A DNA stretch of 64,000 nt from Calliopum simillimum (Eukaryota > Arthropoda > Insecta > Diptera > Lauxaniidae), in contig OX638369.1 of assembly GCA_951812925.1 (NCBI GenBank), forward strand, positions 131,119,450 through 131,183,449, given 5' to 3'. The notes below the pieces were generated by a model. The model was not told the origin of the DNA, did not search any database, and was given only the letters and a program-made list of their open reading frames with translations. The position numbers were made by a program, and so were the translations under genes. Shown in pieces: positions 30,856-40,791 of this stretch. Every line of letters begins with the position of its first letter. Positions within the stretch are counted from its first letter, which is position 1.

Positions 30856-32567
30856 CCCGGTGGCGAACGGCACGACGATTCATCGATGACAAAAAGAGAC
30901 AAAATTAGATCATAGGTGACAAACGGAGACATTTGTTTGACTTCATGCATGAACTTTTAGGACAAATGTCCAAAAAATCACTGATGACTTATGCTGATAA
31001 TTTCACTGAGTCGTCAGTGTGCTAGCAGACAATATCAGTACGATTCCCTCATGAATAAGTCACTAATGCGTATACTTCCGAGTGAGTTGTAGAGGAAAAT
31101 GTCATCGAGTTTTCACCAATGATTTTGTCACAAGCATGTCAGCATAAATCTAGCAAAAAAATTTTTTTTTGTGTTTTGCATTTGTTTTTATTTATATTTA
31201 TTAAGTAATAAAAAATTTTAATTTACATTCATTAAATATACAATTTTATTAAGATGACACTAACAACTCAGGCCTTCGACTCTAAATAAAAATACTTAGT
31301 ACATATTAACAAATGAAAATAACTACGTACTATTAAATATGTCATAGTTATTCCAATAGTATTAAGAACTTGTATTCTAGTCAAATCTGAGAGGTGGTGC
31401 CTTGGTGAGATATTAGGTGCTAAAAGTCGAGAAAATCTGTTTTATACAAATATCACGCTAAGGTTGGTCCACAATTTTATAGTTCAGAAAATTTTCAATA
31501 AAAAAGTTATGAAAGTTGTTTCGTTTGACTTTTAGTTGAGTAGATATCCTATTTAAAGGTATTTGCCGCATAAAAGTGTTTGTTCATAGTAATACGAGTA
31601 TGACTGTTGATTTTAAAAGTACAATAACTCATCAACTGTAAGTCGTAAAAAAAATATTTTTGCGGGTTTTCTATATGAAATTATCTGAGCTACAAAATAG
31701 TGGACAAATTTTTTTTTGTAGAAATAACCCTTAGCAAGATATTTGCAAAAAACCAAATTTCTCTACTTTTAGCACTCGATATCACCACGTCTCAAGATTC
31801 GACCATAACAAAAGTTCATATCTTCTATTGGATTAACACTCAAAAAAATTCAGATTGAATACTATGATGTAGGTCAGCCAGCCGCTGTCAGTTAGTCCAT
31901 TAGATAATGCATTTTTTAAGTTTTGATAGTGCTTTGCGGCAATTTTCAAGCCATCGAATCAAACTGCATCGAACTTGAAAATACATTTGTCTTACAGCAA
32001 AATTTTCGGTGACATCCTTCATGGGTAGGTCGACGACAGAAATCTATTGCAAAGATAAAATTCAGACGTTATAATAACTCCATTATTAAAAGAATTTTCT
32101 TAAGGACATATTAACTCACCTCAAAATGTTTAGTCTGTCTGATTTTAACAGATATAAAATACATCTTTTTAATTAAAATTAATCACATTTTGTAGGAGGA
32201 CACAATATTTTGTTATTTATTTATTTCATTTCGCTTGACAAACTGACAACAAAAATAACAATCGGCTGTATCTATGACTTTTATTCGTTGATGGCGACAT
32301 GTAACAGACAATGTCATGCAGCCGTAAACTTGTTATTGACTTTTAACAGACAATATCACCAATTCGAAACATTTCATTAGTTTAGAGACACTTGAGTGAT
32401 ATTGTCCAACAGAGAATACTAACTTCCTGACATTCCCATTGTGAGTCATCGATGAAAAAATTGTTTCGGAAAATTTCATGTAGAGCGCTCTATGTTCGTG
32501 TTATTTTCTTGATGATTCATCGATGACAATATCATTATGGATGATGTCGCTCAAAAACGCCACCGGG
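30856..32567. mobile_element. Element with CCCGGTGGCG / CGCCACCGGG ends
   Basis: The 10-bp tips pair exactly. Next to them lie GATTCATCGATGACA (30880) and the same motif in the same orientation at the right end (32513), plus many TGATGAC/GTCACT motifs. The body has no coding frame and no clear target duplication. Its right end is duplicated with the 1.29-kb tandem unit. Confidence 0.55.
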
Positions 32568-33176
32568 AACTGTTTTAAGTTCTTTGGATTTCGTTTTTAT
32601 ATTGGATTTTGAAATTTTCTGCTTTTTTTTCATCAAGTACACTTCAAAATTTTTCTTTCATGTGTGCTTAAATCAAAATATCAAAAATGTAGATGTCCAG
32701 TTTTAGTATTAACCCTACAGTATTGAAAACTATGTTAATAAATCAGCTTTACTTATATTTATACATTTATCTATGTATACTAAGATGGAACTTATCTATT
32801 TAAAATTATAATGCAAAGGACGTCAATAAATCAGTATTTTCATTATTTGAAGATGGTTGTATTTCATAAAGTAAAAATGATGTGCAAGTAACATATTTAT
32901 GTACTTTATTACTTGTGTTGCATTAAATGCAAAAGTTAATTATATATTATCTCAGCACAACTAGAAACTATTACGATTTTAGATTTCTTAAATGCGCGAG
33001 TCCCCAAAACTTTAATATTTCAAATCAACTGTGTATTGCAAGTATATCAGAGACAAAAATTAATGCTTTTTAGCCATAAAATTATCAAATTGAAAATTTT
33101 TAAAATATTATTAAGCACATGCAAGTAAAAAAATTGAAAAGTTTTCAATAAGGAAAAAATTATAAAAAGTATATAA

Positions 33177-33327
33177 GTGACCTGTGAAAAGGGTGCTTAG
33201 GTGTCAAAAAAAAATATTAGAATTTTTTGCCGATTCGCATAGAATTGACCTTTGATAGTTGTTTACTAGCTGTTTTGTCGAAAACTTATTTTCGCACGTA
33301 AGCCCCCCTTTTCATAGACCAGGTCAC
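33177..33327 (+). mobile_element. GTGACC MITE, copy in unit 1
   Basis: 151 bp from GTGACCTGTGAAAAGGGTGC to CATAGACCAGGTCAC, in a TA-rich target. Same family as the split copy at 8208-9065. Confidence 0.82.
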
Positions 33328-33449
33328 ATATATTTAAAGTTTCGTTAAAATAATGACATTTTTTTCAGCTACATATTTGTAAGGATATTCAAATTGTTAT
33401 GGCTGCTATAATTTAAAATTAAAGTGAAATATTTAAATTAATACAAAAC

Positions 33450-33701
33450 TAGTAAGGGTGTTAAATTTGGCCTGGCCAAACATTAAATACTCTACACTGC
33501 AGTATTTTTAAAATTTTGCTCATATGGGAGGTGCTACGCTCTCTTGTCCGAGTTCGTCTAGTTTTAGCTTAGAGCGTGCATTTGTAGTCTTTAGTATTTG
33601 AGTGAAGTTTGGTTGGATTATCTCAAAAAACTCTTTCAGTATAGCATTTTGAAACTTTTGCTCATTTGGGAGGTGCCACGCCCCCTTGGCTGATTTCACC
33701 C
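33450..33701 (+). repeat. Mini-me-type repeat, truncated by the duplication junction
   Basis: Starts CTAGTAAGGGTGTTAAATT and runs through one and a half internal units before the junction at 33701. Confidence 0.8.
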
Positions 33702-34464
33702 AATACTAACTTCCTGACATTCCCATTGTGAGTCATCGATGAAAAAATTGTTTCGGAAAATTTCATGTAGAGCGCTCTATGTTCGTGTTATTTTCTTGAT
33801 GATTCATCGATGACAATATCATTATGGATGATGTCGCTCAAAAACGCCACCGGGAACTGTTTTAAGTTCTTTGGATTTCGTTTTTATATTGGATTTTGAA
33901 ATTTTCTGCTTTTTTTTTCATCAAGTACACTTCAAAATTTTTCTTTCATGTGTGCTTAAATCAAAATATCAAAAATGTAGATGTCCAGTTTTAGTATTAA
34001 CCCTACAGTATTGAAAACTATGTTAATAAATCAGCTTTACTTATATTTATACATTTATCTATGTATACTAAGATGGAACTTATCTATTTAAAATTATAAT
34101 GCAAAGGACGTCAATAAATCAGTATTTTCATTATTTGAAGATGGTTGTATTTCATAAAGTAAAAATGATGTGCAAGTAACATATTTATGTACTTTATTAC
34201 TTGTGTTGCATTAAATGCAAAAGTTAATTATATATTATCTCAGCACAACTAGAAACTATTACGATTTTAGATTTCTTAAATGCGCGAGTCCCCAAAACTT
34301 TAATATTTCAAATCAACTGTGTATTGCAAGTATATCAGAGACAAAAATTAATGCTTTTTAGCCATAAAATTATCAAATTGAAAATTTTTAAAATATTATT
34401 AAGCACATGCAAGTAAAAAAATTGAAAAGTTTTCAATAAGGAAAAAATTATAAAAAGTATATAA

Positions 34465-34615
34465 GTGACCTGTGAAAAGGGTGCTTAGGTGTCAAAAAAA
34501 AATATTAGAATTTTTTGCCGATTCGCATAGAATTGACCTTTGATAGTTGTTTACTAGCTGTTTTGTCGAAAACTTATTTTCGCACGTAAGCCCCCCTTTT
34601 CATAGACCAGGTCAC
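34465..34615 (+). mobile_element. GTGACC MITE, copy in unit 2
   Basis: The duplicate of 33177-33327, created by the tandem duplication and not by a separate insertion. Confidence 0.82.
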
Positions 34616-34734
34616 ATATACTTAAAGTTTCGTTAAAATAATGACATTTTTTTCAGCTACATATTTGTAAGGATATTCAAATTGTTATGGCTGCTATAAT
34701 TTAAAATTAAAGTGAAATATTTAAATTAATACAA

Positions 34735-35527
34735 AACTAGTAAGGGTGTTAAATTTGGCCTGGCCAAACATTAAATACTCTACACTGCAGTATTTTTAAA
34801 ATTTTGCTCATATGGGAGGTGCTACGCTCTCTTGTCCGAGTTCGTCTAGTTTTAGCTTAGAGCGTGCATTTGTAGTCTTTAGTATTTGAGTGAAGTTTGG
34901 TTGGATTATCTCAAAAAACTCTTTCAGTATAGCATTTTGAAACTTTTGCTCATTTGGGAGGTGCCACGCCCCCTTGGCTGATTTCACCCAATTTTTGTTG
35001 GGAGCTTTCATTTATAATTCTTAGTGTCTGAGTCAAATTGGGTTTGAATATCTCAAAAAACGCTTTCAGTATAACGTTTTGAAGCTTTTGCTTATATGGG
35101 AGGTACCGCGCCCTTTTGTCCGAATTCGCTCCGTTTTTTTTAGAGCTTACACTTACAATGTGTAGTATTTAAGTGTATTTTGGTTGCATTGTCGTGAAAA
35201 ATACTCCTAAAATTGTATTTTGAATATATATTTTGTATGTGCGGTGGGCGTGTCCGTTGACCGATTTTGCTAATTTTCAATTCCACGAGCTATCTTTGAC
35301 GACGGAGGCAGTGTACCAAATTTCATTGAATTATCTTTCTCGGTTTTCCCAAAAAGTGTATTTGAACACACAGCCAGCCAGCTAGCCACCCAGCCAGACA
35401 GACGGACATGGCTATATCGACTCAGGAGGTTACGCTGATAAAGAATATATATACTTTTCTATATCTGCCACGCCTCCTTCTATGCGTTACAAACGGAAGG
35501 ACAAAGTGAATATACCTTGGGTGTAGG
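34735..35527 (+). repeat. Mini-me-type repeat, longest copy, with 142-bp internal units
   Basis: Runs from CTAGTAAGGGTGTTAAATT to GAATATACCTTGGGTGTAG. Internal units beginning TTTTGCTCATATGGGAGG start at 34802, 34944, 35086 and about 35231 (steps 142, 142, 145). Then come GGGCGTGTCCGTTGACCG, AGCCAGCCAGCTAGCC with CAGACAGACGGACATGG, the core, TATATATACTTTTCTATATC and CTGCCACGCCTCCTTC. It is the reference copy for the other fragments. Confidence 0.85.
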
Positions 35528-35770
35528 GTATAAATATGCAATATTTCCCATTTATATATGTATTTAATTTTAGTGTTCCATGTTCTAAGCAAAACTTGAG
35601 AGAAATTTGATTCATTTTGTCAGAATTTTCAACGTATTAAAAAAGTAATCGATGTTGACAAAAATCGATCTTTTTCGGCGATGTTTTCTAGACATCGATG
35701 TTTAATTCAGAAAACATCGGTGTTCAAAAAATCGATGTTTTCCGGTCGATGTCGCAGCACTACTCTGAAC

Positions 35771-36090
35771 TAAAATTGAGCGAAATATTGGTGGTGGGCT
35801 TGAAACCTCCCATACAAGCAAAATATATATTAAATTTTATTTTTTGAAAATGGTGCAACATATTTTAATTAAATTTGGTAGGTGGGCACAGCGTCGGCAT
35901 CGAATAAGTGCCATGCCCACTTTTTGACCATTGAAGATTTTGGTGTAGTATAAATCGAAAATATGTAGCTCCAAAAATTTTTATAAAAGTTTAGGAGCTG
36001 GTATCCCTAGAAACAATGATTGTCGGTTTGTTGAGGAAAACTCGTAGAAGGCAGTGGCACCGCCTACAAAAATTTTTAAATTTTGATGTA
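35771..36090 (+). other. Dispersed-repeat DNA right of the hAT element
   Basis: Contains GGTGGTGGGCTTGAAACC, GGTAGGTGGGCACAGCG and GAAAACTCGTAGAAGGCAG, matching the style of 29961-30189. No gene. Confidence 0.5.
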
Positions 36091-37146
36091 GAGCTTAACT
36101 AATAGTGATTAATAGGCGTGTTTTTGTTTTTTTTTTTTTTTTTTTTGACGCGTTTATACAATTGTGGATATTTTTAAATTGCGATAACTCGTGAACAGTG
36201 AGTCGCACAATAAAACTCTAAGGAACTTTTTTCTGGAGAATCACGTTCTCTACAAAAATTTAAAAAAAAAAATTATCTTTTAGGAGTTATTCTATAAAAA
36301 CTGGTTAAGCGCCGATAAACGGCAAAAAATCACTTCTTTTTTAAATAACTTATTTGTAGAGCATGTAGTACAGTCATTTGGTAGTTTTACCTGGAAAGTT
36401 TTGCGGGATTTTTGCAAATGAGTTATTTTATAGATTTTGATGTGCTCTTTCAGAATTTCAGCTTTGCTACCTCGAATCATGTTCGCTCGCGCCGCCATAT
36501 TGGAAAAATGGCGTCCAAAATCAGTTTTTTACAAATATCTCTTTAACGGTTACATTTAGAGAAAAATATTGTGACGCAATATTGTAGCCTATAAAAATGA
36601 TCCCGTGATTGTTTTCGTACGACTTATAACTCAGGAGATATCCTAATTCAAAATTCGAAAAAAATTAGTAAATTGTGCATGCCACTTATGAGTAGGCACA
36701 TTGATGTGTTGACCTTAAAATTACGATAACTCATGAACGGTGAGTCATACGTTCAAAGTAAAAATATTTATTTATAGGGAATTACTTACAAGCTACATAA
36801 TATTTTTTTTTTTCATATAACCTATAGCTTAGGAGATATTTTTTTAACAAACCTAAAATTTAGAAAAAAACTGATTTTTCAAAGTTGAAATTCTGAAAGA
36901 GCACATCGAAATCTATGAAATAACTTATTTGCATAAGTCCCGCAAAACTTTCCAGGTAACATCATTTTATTCTCCCAAATAATTGTACTAATTTGGTTTT
37001 CAATGAAAAAGACTCTTGGACTTTTTATCGTACGACTCACCGTTTATAAGTTATCGCAATTTGAAAATTACCACAATTGCTTATACGCGTCAAAAGAAAC
37101 ACGGCTAATATATAATAAACTGGAGCTTAACTAATAGTGATTAATA
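36091..37146. mobile_element. Foldback element between 24-bp direct repeats
   Basis: 24 bp starting GAGCTTAACTAATAGTG occur at 36091-36114 and 37123-37146. Between them lie inverted arms, 36115-36465 and 36880-37122, sharing GACGCGTTTATACAATTGTGG / CCACAATTGCTTATACGCGTC, AAAGTTTTGCGGG and TCTTTCAGAATTTC blocks. Exon 6 of the host gene begins 24 bp after the right copy, so this insert ends close to a branch-point region. Confidence 0.78.
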
Positions 37147-37169
37147 TAAAATAAACTTTTTTTTATCAG

Positions 37170-37297
37170 ATGCGACATTGCGCGAACTCCGCACAGACGG
37201 CAAACGGAAAACACAGTTGGAAGTGGTTCTCGAACAGCTCCAAGATCAAGTGCGTCGCACACTTCTAACATGGGGTCATCAATTGTTGGAATATCAG
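37170..37297 (+). CDS. Host gene exon 6 (128 nt)
   Basis: Acceptor TTTTTTTTATCAG, donor ATATCAG|GTATTA. With exon 5 ending in phase 2 and exon 7 needing phase 1, the frame is CDIARTPHRRQTENTVG, SGSRTAPRSSASHTSNMG and SSIVGIS: Ser-rich and disordered. A second frame starting at the third base is also open for all 42 codons and reads like an amphipathic helix (LRELRTDGKRKTQLEVV, LEQLQDQVRRTLLTW), but joined to exon 7 it would meet TAG after four codons. The phase-consistent reading is preferred; an unseen exon in the preceding 10.2-kb intron could change it. Confidence 0.72.
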
Positions 37298-37509
37298 GTA
37301 TTAATGCTTACATAAAAAGTATACATACGCATAGCATTTTAATAAACTTTTTGTTGCGTTAATTAATGGACAGAAAACTTCCAACTTTTATCTATTGAGG
37401 TGAAAATACCAATCCTTCTGTTTTCACAGAAAATTTCATTCAAATGTAACATAACTCAATTTTTTTTTTTTTTTTCTTAATCCATTTCAAAAAAGAAGAA
37501 AACACGTCT
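37298..37509 (+). other. Intron start without recognised features
   Basis: Short AT-rich sequence with a T-run at 37450. Nothing else. Confidence 0.5.
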
Positions 37510-37513
37510 ATAC

Positions 37514-37843
37514 TGTTACGAAATTTCTTGTCTCTATGACGATAATTTCGGTCTTAGTTTTCTGAGTTCGATCACTGGATTGTGTAGCAATCAAAAACAC
37601 ACACTTTAATTAATTATAAAATGGTTTTTTTTAAATTACAAACGTTCATTTTTTCTTCCGACTCTCACGAACAGCTACTTTTATACCTGTATGAAAGTTC
37701 TAGAATTGCATTAGCGAAACATCTGGCAACATCTCGTTGATTCCCTCGGCTAATAATTTCTTGACAAAACTTGGCATCACTGTTTTTATTGACATCTCGA
37801 ACTGTCAAGTACTTTCGTGAAGTTCCTATTTATTTTCGTCACA
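37514..37843 (+). mobile_element. Solo LTR (330 bp), 4-bp duplication ATAC
   Basis: Starts TGTTACGAAATTTC, ends TTATTTTCGTCACA (TG...CA), and has ATAC on both sides (37510-37513, 37844-37847). No internal retroviral-type genes or second LTR are near, so it is a solo LTR left by recombination. A 4-bp duplication fits gypsy-type elements. It lies 147 bp upstream of exon 7. Orientation is not certain. Confidence 0.78.
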
Positions 37844-37990
37844 ATACTTTTCGAAAGGTCCACAAGAAATTACGAAATAAAATGAAAATGGCCGTTCTTT
37901 GCCAATTGCAATAAAGTTTCATGTTAAGATTAATTACATTAACTTAGATTATTGTTACTGTTTTTTTATAAAACGATTAATTGAAACCAG

Positions 37991-38320
37991 GTGGAAATAC
38001 TCTAGGAGTCGGCGCTTGCAGACAACGTACTGTTACTCATGTTTTAGCTTCTGGAGAAATACTTCGCTTGTCTGGTGGACCTGCAAGAGGTTGGTATCCA
38101 AAACATCGATCAATGCGTCCAGCATCAACAGAAAATATTGATCGATTGCCCCAATCACATTCTGGTTCTATGAGAGTTTGGGATAGTGCTGGAGGAATGA
38201 CCGGCACTGGACAAATACGGAAACCATTGACATTACCACCAAATTTAACACCGTCTTTCTTGAACAAATCGCCACGCGAAGCTTTGCGTCGTGTAACAAG
38301 TTTACTGATAAACAAAAAAG
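37991..38320 (+). CDS. Host gene exon 7 (330 nt): Gly/Ser/Arg-rich conserved-looking segment
   Basis: Acceptor AATTGAAACCAG, donor AAAAAAG|GTATCA. It encodes GGNTLGVGACRQRTVTHV, LASGEILRLSGGPARGWYP, KHRSMRPASTENIDRLPQ, RVWDSAGGMTGTGQIRKP, PPNLTPSFLNKSPREALRR and VTSLLINKK. RSMRPASTENID has the look of a phosphorylated Ser/Thr peptide. Base composition is richer in G+C than the introns and the frame is free of stops, good signs of coding sequence. Enters and leaves in phase 1. Confidence 0.86.
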
Positions 38321-38388
38321 GTATCAACTAATATGCGATTGGCTACAATTATACAATTATTTGAATTTGCAAAATTTTGATCATTCAG
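38321..38388 (+). other. 68-bp minimal intron
   Basis: GTATCAACTAATATG...TTTGATCATTCAG. ACTAAT near the 5' end is followed by a stop in frame (TAA within AACTAATATG), so retention would truncate the protein. Confidence 0.75.
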
Positions 38389-38478
38389 GTGGCACCAAAG
38401 AACGTGATAGTAAAATTAGCAAAGAAAATATGTCTCATGCTACAGCGAATACAAGTGGTGGGATAAGTTCCGCATGTA
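38389..38478 (+). CDS. Host gene exon 8 (90 nt)
   Basis: Acceptor GATCATTCAG, donor TGTA|GTAAGT. It encodes GTKERDSKISKENMSHAT then ANTSGGISSAC and leaves in phase 1. Its length is a multiple of three with phase 1 on both sides, so skipping it would keep the frame; exon 7 (330 nt) and exon 3 (294 nt) share that property. Confidence 0.78.
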
Positions 38479-38985
38479 GTAAGTAAAAGAAGCAAAATTG
38501 CACTTTTCTCGGTCGTATCCATGTAAAGTATCCTATATAATTCCCTTCGTTAAATCCTATATTTACAGCATCATATAGCTTGATAGTTCATTGATTTATT
38601 TTTTTTTTTTTTCCTTAAATATTTTTAAAAAACATGTGTATTATCGTCGGCCTAATTCTTATGCGTGGTAAGTCAAAATTCGGCAAATGGATAGGGCTAT
38701 TCTGGCGACAGTATTAGAGCTGTCAAACAGCTCACCACAGTCTTCACTGCTACGAAAGTAGTAACGAAGATGTTTTGGTATTCTGGAAGCATTTAGAAAG
38801 CTCTTTTCCGTCTTTATGAATACGACTTTTAATACCTGCTACGTACGAGGTCTTAGACCGATCTTAAAGCTATTATTTGCTTGCTGTCAGGTTTTTATTA
38901 TGTGAAAAGTGAAGAATTAAGAAAAATTTTATTTCATTGCTAGTTTATAATTTTTTATCATAAAACAGCTGGGCTTAATGTTAGA
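38479..38985 (+). other. Intron start without recognised features
   Basis: AT-rich start of the 5.2-kb last intron. No supported feature. Confidence 0.5.
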
Positions 38986-38988
38986 TAA

Positions 38989-40709
38989 CACTATGCAACA
39001 AATGAGTAAAATTTTTTCCCCAGGGAATGCCATTATTCATTTTATATGTAAAATGGGCTGCTGATTCCGAAAATCGAATTATTTTTTTTTTATTTCGTGT
39101 CGTTTTCGAGATATCGGTCATTTTCGGTTTTTGGACCAAAAAAAAAAGATAGTTCCATTTAAATACAAATATCTCAAGAATCAATGATTGTGTTCAAACG
39201 TTTTATATGTCATATTAAAGGTAATTAAATTACCTACAAATGATATTCACATCACTTTTTGGTTGGTTGGTTAGTTTCGGCGAAATAAATTGATTTCTAA
39301 AAAAAACATTTTTTTTCGAAAAAATTAACAAAAAATCAAAATCAACTTCAGATTTATACAAGAAGAAACAACTTTTTTATAATTTTTTTTTGTTTTTGTA
39401 TCATAGACTATATATTTGTGAAGAAAATAAGATACCATTTAAAAAAATCGATCTGAAAATGCAAAAGTTGTATACAATTCATTGATAAATTACTAAAATG
39501 CGTTTTCGCCTATTTTTTTCGGTTTTTTTTAGTAAACTGTCGATAATTTGAAACTTTTTGTAAAACACATGACAAAATCCAAAAAATTCTTAAAGTTAGC
39601 GTTAAAAAAAAAAATACCCGTGTCTCGTTGTTTTTCTCCAGCACGTCAGATTTTTTTTTTAATCGATTTTTGAAGTTTTTTAATCCACTGTACATGAAAA
39701 AAAAAAAAAACGCATTCTTGTGTTAAATCGATGCAAATAACTATATGATCCTTACATTTGAGGTGTATCATGTGTTCAGTGAACTTATGCAGGATATTAC
39801 GAGGAATATTTTTGTAGAAAATTTTAACCCTCTAAGACCCTTACATGTGGGTCATTTTGACCCCCCCATATTTAGGTTAAAAGGGGTTTTAGAGGGTTAA
39901 AATTATCTACAAAAATATTCCTCGTAATATCCTGCATAAGTTTACTGAACACATGATACACCTCAAATGTAAGGATCTTATAGTTAGATTCATCAATTTA
40001 ACACAAGAACGCGTTATTTTTGTTTTTTCATGTACAGTGGATTAAAAAACTTCAAAAATCGATTAAAAAAAAATCTGATGTGCTGGAGAAAAACGACGAG
40101 ATACGGGTATTTTGCTTTAAAGCTAACTTTAAGAATTTTTTGGATTTTGTCATGTGTTTTACAAAAAGTTTCAAATTATCGACAGTTTACTAAAAAAAAC
40201 CGAAAAAAATAGTAATTTATCAATGAATTGTATACAACTTTTGCATTTTCCCATCGATTTTTTAAATGGTATCTTATTTGCTTCACAAATATATAGTCTA
40301 CATTGATACAAAAACAAAAAAAATTATAAAAAAGTTATTTCTTCTTGTATAAATCTGCAGTTGATTTTGATTTTTTGTTAATTTTTTCGAAACAAAAAAT
40401 GTTTTTCTTAGAAATCAATTTATTTCGCCGAAACTAACAAACCAACCAAAAAGTGATGTGAATATCATTAGTAGGTAATTTAATTACCTTTAATATGACA
40501 TATAAAACGTTTGAATACAAACTTCGGCTCTTGAGATATTTGTATTTAAATGGAACTATCTTTTTTTTTGGTCCGAAAACCGGAAATGACCGATATCTCG
40601 AAAACGACACGAAATAAAAAAAAAATAATTCGATTTTCGGAATCAGCAGCCCATTTTACATATGAAATGAATAGTGGCATTCACTGTGAGATTTGGCTGT
40701 TGCATAGTG
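38989..40709. mobile_element. 1.72-kb foldback, CACTATGCAAC ends, TAA duplication
   Basis: Arms of about 830 bp meet near 39862 with high identity. Tips are CACTATGCAAC and GTTGCATAGTG. TAA lies on both sides (38986-38988, 40710-40712). A 3-bp duplication with CACTA tips is the pattern of CACTA/CMC elements; CACTATG would also suit Transib, which makes 5 bp. No protein is encoded. The centre is a 69-bp TTAA-flanked hairpin. Confidence 0.82.
39828..39896. mobile_element. TTAA-flanked 69-bp hairpin at the palindrome centre
   Basis: Starts CCCTCTAAGACCC, ends GGGGTTTTAGAGGG, with TTAA outside both ends (39824-39827, 39897-39900) and GGGTCATTTTGACCC inside. These are piggyBac MITE features. It sits exactly at the apex of the 38989-40709 palindrome. 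Confidence 0.65.
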
Positions 40710-40791
40710 TAATCGACAGTTAATATTTTTTTAAAATCTAATTTGGCTTATTACGCTTCTAATTTTAAGAAAGAATATGTAATCAAAAATG

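Larger units (their letters stand above)
32415..34989 (+). repeat. 1.29-kb tandem duplication
   Basis: 32415-33701 is repeated as 33702-34989. I found two differences: one extra T in a T-run near 33915 and ATATATTTAAAG against ATATACTTAAAG (33326/34614). The junction CACCC|AATACTAAC shares AAT with the next bases at the end of the second unit. The unit joins the right end of the CCCGGTGGCG element, a GTGACC MITE and the first part of a mini-me-type repeat. It is a very young duplication or an assembly effect. Confidence 0.93.
30198..35762. mobile_element. hAT-bounded 5.6-kb composite, 8-bp duplication CTCTGAAC
   Basis: The ends are TAGTGCTGCGACATCGA and TCGATGTCGCAGCACTA, with CTCTGAAC on both sides (30190-30197, 35763-35770). 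The ~200 bp next to each end are rich in ACATCGAT/ATCGATGTTTT, typical of hAT subterminal motifs. No transposase is visible. The interior was enlarged by another inverted-repeat element, a 1.29-kb tandem duplication, two GTGACC MITEs and mini-me-type repeats. Confidence 0.88.

Noticed and set aside
37899..38141. Plus-strand open frame of 80 codons overlapping exon 7
   Set aside because: A shadow frame of exon 7; the exon frame is supported by phase on both sides.
38037..38327. Minus-strand open frame of 96 codons antisense to exon 7
   Set aside because: Antisense shadow of a real coding exon with a stop-poor complementary frame.
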